DNA of 64,000 bases, taken from the NCBI GenBank assembly GCA_943736015.1, contig OX031068.1:28342296-28406295 (forward strand), read 5' to 3'. The translations under genes and the position numbers were made by a program. The notes below the pieces were generated by a model. It had not been told where the DNA came from. It saw nothing but the letters and a program-made list of their open reading frames with translations, and did not search any database. This DNA is from Tridacna crocea. Taxonomy: Eukaryota; Mollusca; Bivalvia; Cardiida; Cardiidae. Positions 24,939 through 35,115 of this stretch are shown in pieces (the first letter of the stretch is position 1; the number at the start of each line of letters is the position of its first letter).

Positions 24939-25171
24939 TTAACTCTACTCTTTACCACACGACAAAATTTTAGACTGGTCCAAATTGAAAGCATTTGCAG
25001 ACGACAAAAAAAGGTGACTAAAAACTAGAAATTTGTTCTGGGAAGGGTAGAAAACACTGTGGGAAAAGGAGAAAATGCTGGTTACCAGCATTTTCTCCTT
25101 TTCCCACAGTGTTTTCAAAAGGCTTCTTTCTCAGGGGCGTCAAAAGTAGGGATTGTGTGGTAATGGGATAA
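24939..25171 (-). mobile_element. TTAA-MITE, full length
   Basis: Inserted after GCCTTTTCAAC; hairpin 25055-25118 has ACTGTGGG in one arm and CCCACAGT in the other. The duplicated flank at 25609-25632 lacks it. Confidence 0.93.
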
Positions 25172-25224
25172 GCAGAATGTGCTGTTTGACCTAGGAGCTA
25201 CAGGCCAATAATTTGTTCATCTTC

Positions 25225-25381
25225 TTTGACACCACCTCAAACAGTACTTCATATTAATAACCCTGAGACAGATAGAATTTGAAAATATTGTGCGAAAAAG
25301 AGAAAATGCTGATGATCAGCATTTTCTCCATTTCCCACAATGTTGTGTACCTTACAAATCACAAACACAGTCATTTGAGCC
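25225..25381 (+). mobile_element. TTAA-MITE, variant, degraded
   Basis: Hairpin with ATGCTGATGATCAGCAT tip and TGTGTACCTTACAAATC flank; shares this variant flank with the copy at 25661. Confidence 0.7.
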
Positions 25382-25608
25382 TTAACTCATTACACACAAT
25401 CCCTACTTTTGACGACCCTGAGAAAGAAGCCTGTAGAAAACATTGTGGGAAAAGGAGAAAATGCTGGTAACCAGCATTTTATTCTTTTCCCACAATGTTT
25501 TCTACCCTTCACAAAACAAATCTCAAATTTTCAGTCACTTTTATTTTGTCATCTGCAAATGCTTTCATTTGGACAAGTCTACAATTTAATTTTTTGGAAA
25601 AGAGTTGA
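25382..25608 (+). mobile_element. TTAA-MITE, full length
   Basis: TTAACTCATTACACACAATC left, AAAGAGTTGA right, conserved CTTTTATTTTGTCATCTGC block. Confidence 0.92.
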
Positions 25609-25660
25609 GCCTTTTCAACATCAGCAGAATAGGCTGCCTGACCTTGGAGCTACAGCTTCT

Positions 25661-26048
25661 TTAATCCCACATCAAACAACACTGCATATAAACAACCCTG
25701 GGAAAGACAGAATTTGAAAACATTGCAGGAAAAACAGAAAATGCTGATAATCAGTATTTTCTCTGTTTCCCACAATGTTTTGTATCTTAGAAATTGCAAA
25801 CACAATCATTTTAACCACATTTTTATGTCATCTGCAAATCCTTTGAACTTGAACTATGGGAAAGCAGCCAGTGGCTTGGAAAGAAAATTGTGTGAAATAC
25901 TGGGAAAGGAAACTCCAGGAACACATGGATAAGAGCACTTGCCGCCATGATTTACCTGAAATAATGTTGAAAATGGCGTTAATCACCATACAATCAATCA
26001 ATCTGAACTTGAACAAGCCTACAATTTTGCCATGTGGTACAAAGTTAA
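25661..26048 (+). mobile_element. TTAA-MITE, variant, split by a retroposon
   Basis: Left part 25661-25854 and right part 26015-26048 (AAGCCTACAATTTTGCCATG, then TTAA) are one MITE interrupted at its AATTTGGAC-equivalent site. Confidence 0.85.
25855..26003 (+). mobile_element. 5'-truncated SINE-like insertion with target duplication
   Basis: 149 bp flanked by the 11-bp direct repeat TGAACTTGAAC (25844-25854, 26004-26014). It ends in CAATCAATCAATC and contains AATGTTGAAAATGGCGTTAA, the 3' body of a common bivalve SINE-type repeat as I recall it. The 69-codon ORF across it is not a gene. Confidence 0.8.
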
Positions 26049-26206
26049 AAGAAGAATGTGCTTAGTAAGCACAATTTCACCAACTACTTAGTAATGTTTT
26101 TAGACAATAAAAGTATTCAGAAAATGCTTATAATTTTGTCACTATGAATAATATAATCATGTCATAATTATGGAATCTTGAATAATCATATAGGAGTTTT
26201 TAAAAA

Positions 26207-26349
26207 TCAATCCTTTACCACACAACATGTATTACAGGGGATGAAGGCTTTCAAAAACATGGTGGAAAAAGGAGAAAAATGCTGTTTAGCAGTATTATCT
26301 CCTTTTCCCACAAAGTTTTTCGACCTCACAAAAGACAGGACATTGTCTT
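26207..26349 (+). mobile_element. TTAA-MITE, right half missing
   Basis: CCTTTACCACACAAC start and hairpin with tip TGTTTAGCAGT; ends where the next copy's TTAA begins. Confidence 0.75.
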
Positions 26350-26577
26350 TTAACCCATTACCACACAATCCCTTCTTTTGACGACCCTGAGAAAGAAGCC
26401 TTTGGAAAACATTGTGGGAAAAGGAGAAAGTACTGGTAACCAGCATTTTCTCCTTTTCCCACAATGTTTTCTACCCTTCACAATACAAATCTCACATTTT
26501 CAGTGACTTTTATTTTGTGGTCTGCAAATGCTTTTGATTTGGACAAACCTAAAATTTTTATGTTTCGTAAAGAGTTA
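26350..26577 (+). mobile_element. TTAA-MITE, full length, in TMEM254 3' flank
   Basis: TTAACCCATTACCACACAAT to CGTAAAGAGTTA. Provides the minus-strand AATAAA downstream of TMEM254. Confidence 0.92.
26509..26514 (-). promoter_or_regulatory. Candidate TMEM254 polyadenylation hexamer inside a MITE
   Basis: AATAAA on the minus strand about 170 nt past the TMEM254 stop. It lies in the internal AAAATAAAAGT block of the MITE at 26350-26577. I see no other AATAAA between it and the stop. Confidence 0.5.
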
Positions 26578-26584
26578 TGTGACA

Positions 26585-26655
26585 TTAATTTGTTCGTCTG
26601 CGAATGCCTTCACTTCAAAGCAGACTGAAATGTTATGGTTTTTGGTAAAGAGTTG
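26585..26655 (+). mobile_element. TTAA-MITE fragment (right end)
   Basis: GTCTGCGAATGCCTTCAC and TTTGGTAAAGAGTTGA; ends 26 bp from the last stop of TMEM254. Confidence 0.7.
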
Positions 26656-26683
26656 ATTCTACTGCAGTGTCTGTTGCCTTTCA

Positions 26684-26798
26684 TCACTCTGTTTTGGTGT
26701 CTGGTTTGTAATTTGTAAGCCGCAGCAGTGAAGGAAAACCAATGATAAAAGTCTGTAGGCACCACAGAATCGTTACTGGGGTAGAAATACCATGCTTC
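26684..26798 (-). CDS. TMEM254: TMEM254 exon 4 (stop codon exon)
   Basis: Acceptor ATTTTCAG, then 37 codons and a double stop (TGA TGA, 26686-26681). It encodes the ISTPVTILWCLQTF block and a short charged tail. A 73-codon ORF in another frame over the same bases is a shadow; only this frame continues from exon 3. Confidence 0.92.
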
Positions 26799-29700
26799 CT
26801 GAAAATTTATAAAATACAAAAACATGTACATGTATATTACACTCTGTTCTAAACTAAAAGTTGTGCTACACTGACTTATTTACTCTTTTAAGGAATAAAG
26901 AAAGCGGTTTCATACAAAAGAGTGATTAGCTTTTTTTTTTTCATACCTCCATAAAAACAACAACAACAATTCTCTTCACTCCTTTTTGATCTAATTCAAT
27001 ATCGCAGACAACAAAATATGCGCTTAAAAATACTAACTGCTTTTTTCATTGAAAATCTAACATTGCGTATTTATTTAATGTCCATTTCACTCCTAATTCA
27101 TGACGCGGTAAAACTGCTGGTTCATGATGTAACAATGACATATATTTGTGACGTCATTATAGTATTGAACATTTGCAGTTTCAGTAGATTTATTATTAGA
27201 AGTTTGATATGCTAGAAGTAAGTTGAAAATAAGATTGTTAGAACCCAGCAAAGTGAATGACAATGAATTTTCAGCTCTCTCAATGAATTTACTGGTGGAT
27301 AAATTTTTCAATATTTAAATAAATTCAGCTAGCAAGTTGAACTTCATACTCAATAATGATCAGAAATCAGAAAGAAAACCATTATGAAATCTTGTATACA
27401 TGTTTGTTTACATTACTGCAAAAGTAGTCCCTGCACTGCTGAAATTTTTTTTTCATGGAGCTATGAAAAAAAAAATTCAGCCAATCAGAATTTGCCATTT
27501 TTCACGAAAACAACTAATATTGAATTATTACCACATGACAAAATCATAGATTTGTCAAAATTTTAGGAAAGCGTTCGTGTAAGAAAATTTTGCTCAAATA
27601 ACAAAGTTGTCTTTGATAGGATGGAAAACATGAGGGAAAAGGAGAAAATGCTGGTTACCAGCATTTTCTCCTTTACCAACAATGTTTTTTTGAAAATCCT
27701 TATTCAGGGCTGTTTTAAACTCTAAATTACTTGTTAAAGGGTTAAAGAGTTCATATATGTCCAGGATTTCAACAGTGCATGTACTAGGTTGCAGCTCAAA
27801 GATCTCTTGCCCAAGGGCACTCCCACAGAAAACCAAGTGCTTCCAATGAGGTTCAAACTCAGGGTGTCCATTACATTTCACCCTTGAAGGAAATGGCTTT
27901 CACAAATATTGTAGGAAAAGATCAAAATGTTGCTTACAAGCATTTGTAAACTTCTTTCCAATAATGAACAGGTGCCTAAGACAAAATTTTCCACTTCCTA
28001 CACATTAAACTTGTCTGGAAATCCTATCAATTAGGGCAGGTCGACTTTTTTCTGTTTGTCTTAGAAATCACTAAAAGTTATGAAAGGGCAAAATTTATGA
28101 CATATCCTATGTTTATAGCATTTGAAGATAAAGTGTGGCTAAGATGATAGGATTTCTTTTGGATAGGGTTAAAAACTTTATGGGAAAAAGAGAAAATGCT
28201 TGTCACCAGCATTTTCCCCCACACCCACTCACCAGCATTTTCTCCCATACCCACAACAAAGTTTTCAAAAGCCTTTTTTTCCTGGTCCTAAATGCCCGTC
28301 ATTGTGTACTGAAGGTTCAGAGTATCTCAAAATGTAGAAATTGTATCAAATCAGTCAACAAAAATAATAAAACAGTTCAGCAAAATATAATTTGACCATT
28401 ATATCAAAGTACAAGCACTTGTTACTACTGAGCCAAGTTTCAGACTGTTTACAATTTTATGCTACACATGTATTTTTTCCAGTCAACCATTCTTTTTCAT
28501 GTAGCAAGTATGATCTGAAAAGCTTTCTACTGTGGTCTTTAAAAGTTTATAATACTGGAATACTTACTTCATCAACCAGCCATTCAATCACTCAATATGG
28601 CACGCAACATGCAAAAGGAGGCATTTGGCCATTTGCATAAAGTATAGTCTCAGATCAGCATCCACAGTCCGCAAAGGCATATCAGACACCGCATTTTATG
28701 ACAACATTAGGTTTTGTCCTGTAGTAGACTTGCGCCAAACAGAAAATTACAAAAAAAAAAGAAAGTGTCATTTCTGAATAGTCCATGCGAACTGCGCAGG
28801 CTGATCAGAGATATACTTTAAGCAAACATCAGGAAGCCCCCTTTTCTAGTGTTGCAGGCTATATATAACTTTACCTGCAAAGCTTGACAGCATAGACAGC
28901 CTCACCAACATGAACAATTACTGTGGAACCTAATCTGGAAAGAGACAATTAGATCTTTACCAAACCACAAAATTTTAAACTTGTCTAAATTTGGAAAAAA
29001 TAAATGTGACTGAAGAATTGAAATTTGTTGCAGGAATGATAGAAAACATTGTTGGAAAGGGAAAAAATGCTGGTTACCAGTATTTCCTCCTTTTCCCACA
29101 TTGTTTTCAAAATGTCTTCTTTCTTAGGGTCATTAAAGTCGTGATTATGTGCTAATGGGTTATGTGGTAATGTGTTAAAGAATAATTCAGCAGGAATGAA
29201 CCTGACATGGTCCTCTTCAGAATTCCTTGAAAGAATTTTTTTTCCTTCAAAAACTGTGGTTGTGATGGCAACAAAACTGAAAAAATTTGGAAATTTTTAA
29301 AAATCTTCTTCTCTGAAACCATAAGGCCTAGGGCTACCAAATTTGGCATGTAGCTTTATCAAGTGACCTCTACCAAGTTCCTACAAATAATAGCCCTGGG
29401 GTCAAAACTGACACCCCCCCAGGGTTCACAAGTTTCATATGGGCTTATATAGGGAAAACTTTAAAATTGTACTGGTACTTAGCCATACAGCCTATGGCTA
29501 CCAAATTTGGCATGTATCTTTATCAACTGATTGTCTACCAAGGGTGCCCAAGTGATAGCTCAAGGGTCAAATTCAGCCCGGCCCCGGTGGTCACAAGTTT
29601 TATTTGGGCTTATATAGGGAAAACTTTAAAAAATCTTCTCGTACCAAGCCATAAGGCCTAGGGCTACTCAATTTTGCATCTAGTTTTATCAAGTGGTTGT

Positions 29701-32700
29701 CTACCAAAGGTGCCCAAATTTTAGCCCTGGGATTAAATTTGGCCCTGCCCTGGAGGTCACAAGTTTAACATGGGCTCATATTGGGAAATTTTTAAAAATC
29801 TACAGTGCACTCCGGATACAGCGAGATCGCGGGGACAAGAAGTATTATCTCGTTGTAACCGGGTCTCATTATAACCAAATCGGAAATCAAACATCGTAAA
29901 GATACGCAAGGATACAGACTTTCATAGTGTTTACTTTCGTTTACACCGGAAGTAGCTGATTACCTTCTTTTTGAAGGGTATACAAAGACAGATAACTCTG
30001 TCGATTTACTGTACAATGTATTATATGTATTTACGAGATATTTACACGAATGTTAGCATTTTAAAAATTAAGTATGCATTTATTTGAAGAATGCTGTTAT
30101 GTTAGATAGCCTTTTTTGTTTTTGATTTTATCCTCCAGTAATTGTTCAATACTCGCTAAGTTTGAAAATGTGCTCTGATCAATGTCCGACTTGCACTCAA
30201 AGAAGCGGCGTAAAGTTTTCATTTCATCCATTAGAACTGGTCAGTCATAAGCTACATGTATAAACTGCTAAAAATATGTGTGATAACATTTAATCACCTA
30301 CGGATCAATTTAGCCTGTGGCGCAAACATATCCAAAACGCGACAATAGTTTATTGTTAGACAGTTAATCCGATAATTATTCGATAATTGCCCTGCATGGT
30401 GACAAACTAATGCAGATGACGTATTTTATCAATAGACCTCGTTGTAAGGTGGGAAATTTACGTTGGGGGCCTTGACTATTTTTACGTTGTAGCCGATATC
30501 TCGCCGTAACCGATCTCGTTCTATGCGGTATAAAATAAAAGAAAAAAAGTAGGGATTCTGCCGGGACTCAGCAAGATTTACTTTATAAGCGGTATCTCGT
30601 TGAAACCGATTTCGTAATATGTGGAGCGGACTGTACTTGTATCTAGCCATAAGGCCTAGGGCTACCAAATTTTGCATGTAGCTTTGTCAAGTGGGCCTCT
30701 ACCAAGAGGGCCCAAATTACAGCCTTTGGGTCAAGTTTGTCCCTACACCAGGAGTCACAAGTTTACATAGGTTTTTTATGGTGAAAATTTTTTAAGTCAT
30801 CACAAACACACACACACACACTCTAACACAAAAACTAAACTGACTTACATAATTTGAAGAATTCCATAGTGGTTCTTGTTCATATATCTTGCTAGTGTAC
30901 CAAGTGGTCCAAACAAATCCAGTATCTTATTACTCGGGTCAAACAAACTAAACTGCAAAACAAGAAAGAAAAGAGTGCCATGATGGCCCTGTATCACTCC
31001 ACTGGCTTTTTAACTCTTTACCAAACAACAAAATTTTAGGTTTGTCAAAATCGAAAGATTTGCAGACGACAAAATGAAAGTAACAGAAAATTTGAAATAT
31101 GTTTTTGTGAAGGGTAAAAAACATTGTGGGAAAGGCAAAAAATGCTGGTTACCAGCATTTTCTCCTTTTCCCACAATGTTTTTTAAAGGTTTCTTTCTCA
31201 GGGTCGTCAAAAGAGGGTATTGTGCGGTAAAGGGCTAACCCTTTACCACATAAATTGAAGTGTTCATGACCCTGAAAAACAGGGCTTTCTAAAACAATGA
31301 ACACTGTCAGGCAGTACAAGCAGGTTTATTCATTGGCATGAAAGATAAAGTTCTTAGGAAAAAAAACTGAATGATAGAAACCTTACAATGAATTCACTAT
31401 TCCACTCATATGAGCATAACTATTAGCATCAAAATGAATCACTCTCTCTGAAAACAGAATACTCTCTATCCAAAAACTTAAATATCTAGCACCAATCTTG
31501 TGTCACTAGAGTTCTGATAATCAAGGGAGGCAAATAGTAACAAATTGTATCCTTTGTAACAAGTTATCTCCCTTGATTAATGTTTTAAACTAAAGTAACT
31601 AAATATGTAAGTCCATGCTAAACTTGTGGTCTCTGGAATGGAGCCAATTTTGATCCCAGGTCTATAATATGAAGAAACTTCTTAAAGGTCTATTAGTTAA
31701 AGCTGCATGCCAAATTCAGTAGCCCTGGGCCTTGTATATCTAGTTTCAGAGAACAAGACTTTTAAAATGTTATTTTTTTAGTTTTGTTGCGATGGCAACC
31801 AGAGTTTTTGAAAGAATCAATTCATATCAATAAATTCTGAAGAGGACATGGCATTATAATTTCTGTGAAGTTTCATCAAATCTGGATGGGTAGTTTCAGA
31901 GAGTTGGAAATAAAAGTTAACAAACGCACGCAAGAACACACGCACGAACGGGCAAACGCAAGACGGACACCTGGCCATGACATAAGCCCGCTAAAAATTG
32001 AAGACTTTTACTGTGTAATACAGTCAGCTTGTTATCCCCCGCCAAAAAGGCGGCGGGGGATATGGTACAGTAATAGTCTCCGTGCCTCCTTCCGTCTGTC
32101 CGTCCTTCCGTCCCACATTTTTGTCCGGAGCACATCTCCAAAAGTATTTGAGATATCAACTTCAAACTTCACAAGTGGATAGATCTCATTAAGGAGGCAT
32201 GCAGTGTACAAGAACCATTACTCTATCTTCAGTATTTTTGGAGTTATTGCCCTTTGTACATTTTTTTTCTGACATTTTGTCCAGAGCATATCTCCAAAAG
32301 TATGAAAGCTAGGAACTTGAAACTTCACACACATATAGAACTCATTGGGGAGGCGTGCAGTGCGAAAGATCCATTACTCTGTCTTTAGTATTTTTGGAGT
32401 TATTGCCCTTTGTACATTTTTTTTCTGGAATTTTTGTCCAGAGCATATCTCCAAAAGTATGAAAGCTAGGAACTTGAAACTTCACACACATATAGAACTC
32501 ATTGGGGAGAAGTGCAGTGCACAAGAACCATAACTCTATCTTCAGTATTTTTGGAGTTATTGCCCTTTGTACATTTTTACTTTGAATTTTTGTCCGGAGC
32601 ATATCTCCAAAAGTATAAAAGCTAGGAGTATATCTCCAAAAGTATAAAAGCTAGGAACTTGAAACATCACACGCATATAGAACTAATTAAGGAGAAGTGC

Positions 32701-34266
32701 AGTGCTAAAGAATCATGACTCTATCTTCAGTAATTGTTGAGTTATTGCTCTTTGTAAATTTTCACTGGAATTTTGTTCAGAGTATATCTCCAAAAGTACA
32801 AAGGCTAGGACCTTATCAAAAAGCTAGGAACTTGAAACTTCACACACATACAGAACTAATTGAGGAAAAGTGCAGTGCACAAGAACCATAACTCTATCTT
32901 CAGTATTTTTGGAGTTATTGCCCTTTGTAAATTTTTACTTTGGATTTTTCTTCGCATGTTTCCAGTTAGATTCACAGGCTTTTTTTTTTTTTTTGACTGA
33001 TTACCTTTGATAAATTTATCCTGTTCTGGGACAAGTGCTAGTTTTTTGCCCTTGTTTTTGTAATAAGGTGTCATGGAAAAAGGGGGTTACATGTTATATT
33101 TCATTCCATTTCTTGTGAAGGCAACTCCTTCTACATTTCTTGACGGAATTGAATAGAATTTTGACAGAATATTTCTTGTCATGTGACCTATTGCATATTG
33201 TCAACATTTTGCAATTTGTAGCTGTGTCATGAAAAAAGGGGGTTTCATGTTTAATTTCATTTTATTTCTTGTGAATGCAACTAGTCCCACATTTCTTGGC
33301 AGATTTGAATGGAATTTTCACATTATCATGTGACCTAGGCTAACACAATGCCTCCCACATATCTTGGCAGATTCGGATGGAATTTTCACATGAGCATGTG
33401 ACCTACGGCATATTGTCAACGTTTTGGGATTTGTAACTGCATCATGGAATAAGGGGGTTTCATGTTATAATTTCATTTTTCACCAGAATCTCTTCAATTA
33501 CTGGACATATCTCAATAGATTTGGATGAGATTTTCACAGATCATGCGACCTAATACATGTTGTCAGGGTTTTGCAATTTATCACTGTATCATGGAAAATG
33601 GGGACTTCATGTCAAATTTTAGTTTTTATCAGTGTATCTCCAACTTCTGCACATATTTTCATGGAACTTCATATTTTTATTGCTTGATCAAAGCCAGTGA
33701 CCAATGAGTGAATTGTGCATTTGTCTCTCCATGCATCAGTCTGTTCGTAAATCTTTTAGATCACAAGTAATACCATATATCCATTCAGCTACCCAGACAA
33801 GTGTTACAAATTTATGAAATCCTGAAATGGGTACTTAATATATAATCCTGTTATGGACCTCTTTTAATTAAAGTTTTATATTTTTTATGTAATGAAATCC
33901 TGTGCCATGGAACAAGGGAGCTTAATTTATAATTTCATTATGGACCAGAAACAAAAAGGCCACATGTAGATGCAAAACACAGTACCTCTTATACGTTTGT
34001 ATCAAAAAAGGTCCTTTTCGGCGGGGGATATCATTTCAACGAAATTGCTTGTGTTTGATTATGAACAGATAGGGCATGGACTTTGATCTTAAAGAACAGA
34101 AGATGCAAAGGAAATAAGGACAGATTTTCCAGTTATTTTGAAGTGATATATGAAATGGTGTAGTAATTATACATACATAAAATACAACGCAAAGTAAAGA
34201 AATTATTGTTCCTTCCACTGGTTTTGGAAAACGAAAGAAATTCGGGTCCGCTTTCGTAGATTTCAT
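26684..34266 (-). CDS. TMEM254: TMEM254 homologue, complete, four exons
   Basis: Small multi-pass membrane protein of the TMEM254 (DUF4499-type) family; its biochemical role is not established. Joining 34266-34177, 30952-30849, 28934-28875 and 26798-26684 gives an uninterrupted 122-codon protein ending in TGA, close to the 123 residues of the human protein as I recall it. All three introns are GT-AG, phases 0, 2 and 2. Recognisable family blocks are FGPLGTLARY (residues 44-53), VHVGEAVYAVKLC (72-84) and LWCLQTF (96-102). Three hydrophobic segments lie at about 20-36, 62-81 and 93-112, and the charged C-terminus is typical. The start is the ATG at 34266; an out-of-frame ATG ten bases upstream could be a short overlapping uORF if transcribed. 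Introns hold pearl-like elements, a Tigger-like element and MITEs. The identification is from remembered family sequence, not a search. Confidence 0.93.
26930..27380. other. TMEM254 intron 3, non-repeat part
   Basis: No exon or element recognised; contains a T run (26932-26942) and short CAA repeats. Confidence 0.4.
27525..27745 (-). mobile_element. TTAA-MITE, full length, diverged
   Basis: Begins ATTATTACCACATGACAAAA and ends TTGTTAAAGGGTTAA; hairpin shortened to ACATGAGGG / CCAACAATG. Confidence 0.85.
27885..27975 (+). mobile_element. TTAA-MITE hairpin remnant
   Basis: CACAAATATTGTAGGAAAAG and TGCTTACAAGCATT remain. Confidence 0.5.
28100..28312 (-). mobile_element. TTAA-MITE, degraded, with duplicated right arm
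   Basis: CACCAGCATTTTC occurs twice (28205, 28230), separated by a CACACCCACT insert. Confidence 0.65.
28875..28934 (-). CDS. TMEM254: TMEM254 exon 3
   Basis: 60 bases, acceptor CTTTCCAG, donor GTAAAG, both junctions phase 2. It encodes the second membrane segment and the conserved VHVGEAVYAVKLC block. A MITE begins 14 bp upstream of the acceptor (+ strand 28949). Confidence 0.93.
28949..29162 (-). mobile_element. TTAA-MITE abutting TMEM254 exon 3 acceptor
   Basis: Starts TTAGATCTTTACCAAACCAC 14 bp outside the acceptor and ends GTGCTAATGGGTTA. On the minus strand its edge reads CTAAT, a branch-point-like motif. Confidence 0.88.
29180..30825 (-). mobile_element. Pearl-like element P7 with nested Tigger-like element
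   Basis: Core monomers of about 165 bp containing 'CCATAAGGCCTAGGGCTACC' or variants at 29317, 29482, 29650 and 30647. The fourth is interrupted by the insertion at 29803-30633. Ends near a CA microsatellite (30805-30822). Lies within TMEM254 intron 2. Confidence 0.7.
29803..30633. mobile_element. Tigger/mariner-type nonautonomous DNA transposon
   Basis: 831 bp bounded by TA duplications (29801-29802, 30634-30635). Ends are inverted: CAGTGCACTCCGGATA and, read from the right, CAGTCCGCTCCACATATTAC, each followed by an ACGA(A/G)ATC-like block. No transposase ORF, so nonautonomous. Superfamily is inferred from the TA site and CAGT ends. Confidence 0.82.
30849..30952 (-). CDS. TMEM254: TMEM254 exon 2
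   Basis: 104 bases, acceptor TTTTGCAG, donor GTAAGT, intron phases 0 and 2. It encodes residues 31-64 with the diagnostic FGPLGTLARYM block. The left end of a pearl-like repeat lies only about 8 bp outside the acceptor, so the pyrimidine tract is probably repeat-derived. Confidence 0.93.
31010..31238 (-). mobile_element. TTAA-MITE, full length, in P8
   Basis: TTAACTCTTTACCAAACAAC to TGCGGTAAAGGGCTAA; the right target copy has mutated to CTAA. Confidence 0.92.
31235..31307 (+). mobile_element. TTAA-MITE left-end fragment
   Basis: CTAACCCTTTACCACATAAA followed by CATGACCCTGAAAAACAGGGC; truncated before the hairpin. Confidence 0.7.
32032..34031 (+). mobile_element. Pearl-like element P4 in TMEM254 intron 1
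   Basis: Starts with hairpin ATCCCCCGCCAAAAAGGCGG CGGGGGAT and a CCTTCCGTCTGTCCGTCC tract. First core: about five monomers of about 160 bp with GGAGTTATTGCCCTTTGTA (32236, 32397, 32555, 32919 and a variant at 32727). Second core: modules with CATGGAAAAAGGGGG (33073, 33227, 33444, 33588, 33906). Right end CGGCGGGGGATAT is inverted to the left end. Internal ORFs are read-through. Confidence 0.82.
34177..34266 (-). CDS. TMEM254: TMEM254 exon 1 (start codon exon)
   Basis: Thirty codons starting MKSTKADPNFFRFPKP and running into the first hydrophobic segment. The donor is GTATGT at 34176-34171, phase 0. Reading past the donor gives a longer ORF on the same strand to 34036, which is intron read-through. 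The aromatic pair FF at residues 10-11 sits where vertebrate TMEM254 has its YF. Confidence 0.88.
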
Positions 34267-34267
34267 G

Positions 34268-34900
34268 TTTTACCATAAGAGTGGCCTCCCTTGATACTAA
34301 GGTTAAACTAAAACTATACAGAGTTTAAGTACGCTCTGTAGTATAGACTCTTTATACACACTGTAGAGTTTTGGTATGCTATAACAAAATTGATATGGTG
34401 GAATGTGTAGAAATGTGTATCATATAAAAGATCTATAAAGCAAAATTCAAATGTGAAAGTCGTCTTAGATAGCTTCAAATTATGAATAAAGTGGCAATAT
34501 TCATGGTATATTATATCAAACTACTTTATGCCAATTTTAATATTCTTGCGCTAAAGTCCGGGACCTTTCGGAGGTAGATTAATTTATCTGTCATCGACGG
34601 CCAACTTCTTTCGAAAAGGGCTGACTTATTAAACTTGAAATCAGGTTTTTCAGCCCGTCTGGCTTTTTTGCGATGAAAGAGCATATAATTATTGCTTTGT
34701 CTGTTTGTGTGTGATAAGGACATAGAACGTAGTACTTACCTAATGATGTACTCCAATGTTTTAAGCCAATAAGGTATGTAGAAAGCAGTATGAATTCTAA
34801 AGGGTCTAGGTACATAAACAAAAGCTTAAAGACTTAAATAACTTAGAAAATGACCATTTGTACATTTCGGATTTTTACTATTTTTGTATCGACTCTTTAT
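34268..34900. other. 5' flank of TMEM254 (promoter side)
   Basis: No TATA box or CpG-rich block is obvious by eye. A short quasi-palindrome with CTGTAGTATAGACTC / ACTGTAGAG lies near 34336-34370. No gene recognised. Confidence 0.35.
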
Positions 34901-34929
34901 TAGACAATTTCGAGTTTTAGCACTTAGCA

Positions 34930-35115
34930 AACTGAGGAAAAGGTCAGTTTGATAAGATTATGGAAAAAGTAAAAAGTGCAAGTAAACAGCATTGTCTCGT
35001 TTTCTCACAGTGTTGTCTAGCCTATCATACAAATTCTGCCATTTTAATCTGAATTAAATTGCTGTCTGCGAATCCTTTCGATTTGGAGAAGTCCAGGGTT
35101 TTCGTGTGAGTGGAA
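34930..35115 (+). mobile_element. TTAA-MITE, degraded
   Basis: Hairpin remnant with GTGCAAGTAAACAGCATTGTC, then GTCTGCGAATCCTTTCGATTTG. Confidence 0.65.

Larger units (their letters stand above)
30960..31995 (+). mobile_element. Pearl-like element P8, one core unit left, with MITE inserts
   Basis: Left end ACAAGAAAGAAAAGAGTGCC ATGATGGCCCT and TATCACTCCACTGGC. One monomer-like core near 31690-31900 (GATGGCAACCAGAGTTTTTG, as in P2), then ACGCACGAACG and AAGACGGACACC, ending CATAAGCCCGCTAA. Two MITEs sit near its left end. Confidence 0.65.

Noticed and set aside
25856-26065. 69-codon ORF as a reverse-transcriptase fragment
   Set aside because: It spans the SINE-like insert and both target duplications; no RT motif is present.
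26610-26831. 73-codon minus-strand ORF with EAWYFYPSND as a gene
   Set aside because: It overlaps TMEM254 exon 4 in the wrong frame; splicing from exon 3 in phase 2 selects the KHGISTPV frame, which matches the family.
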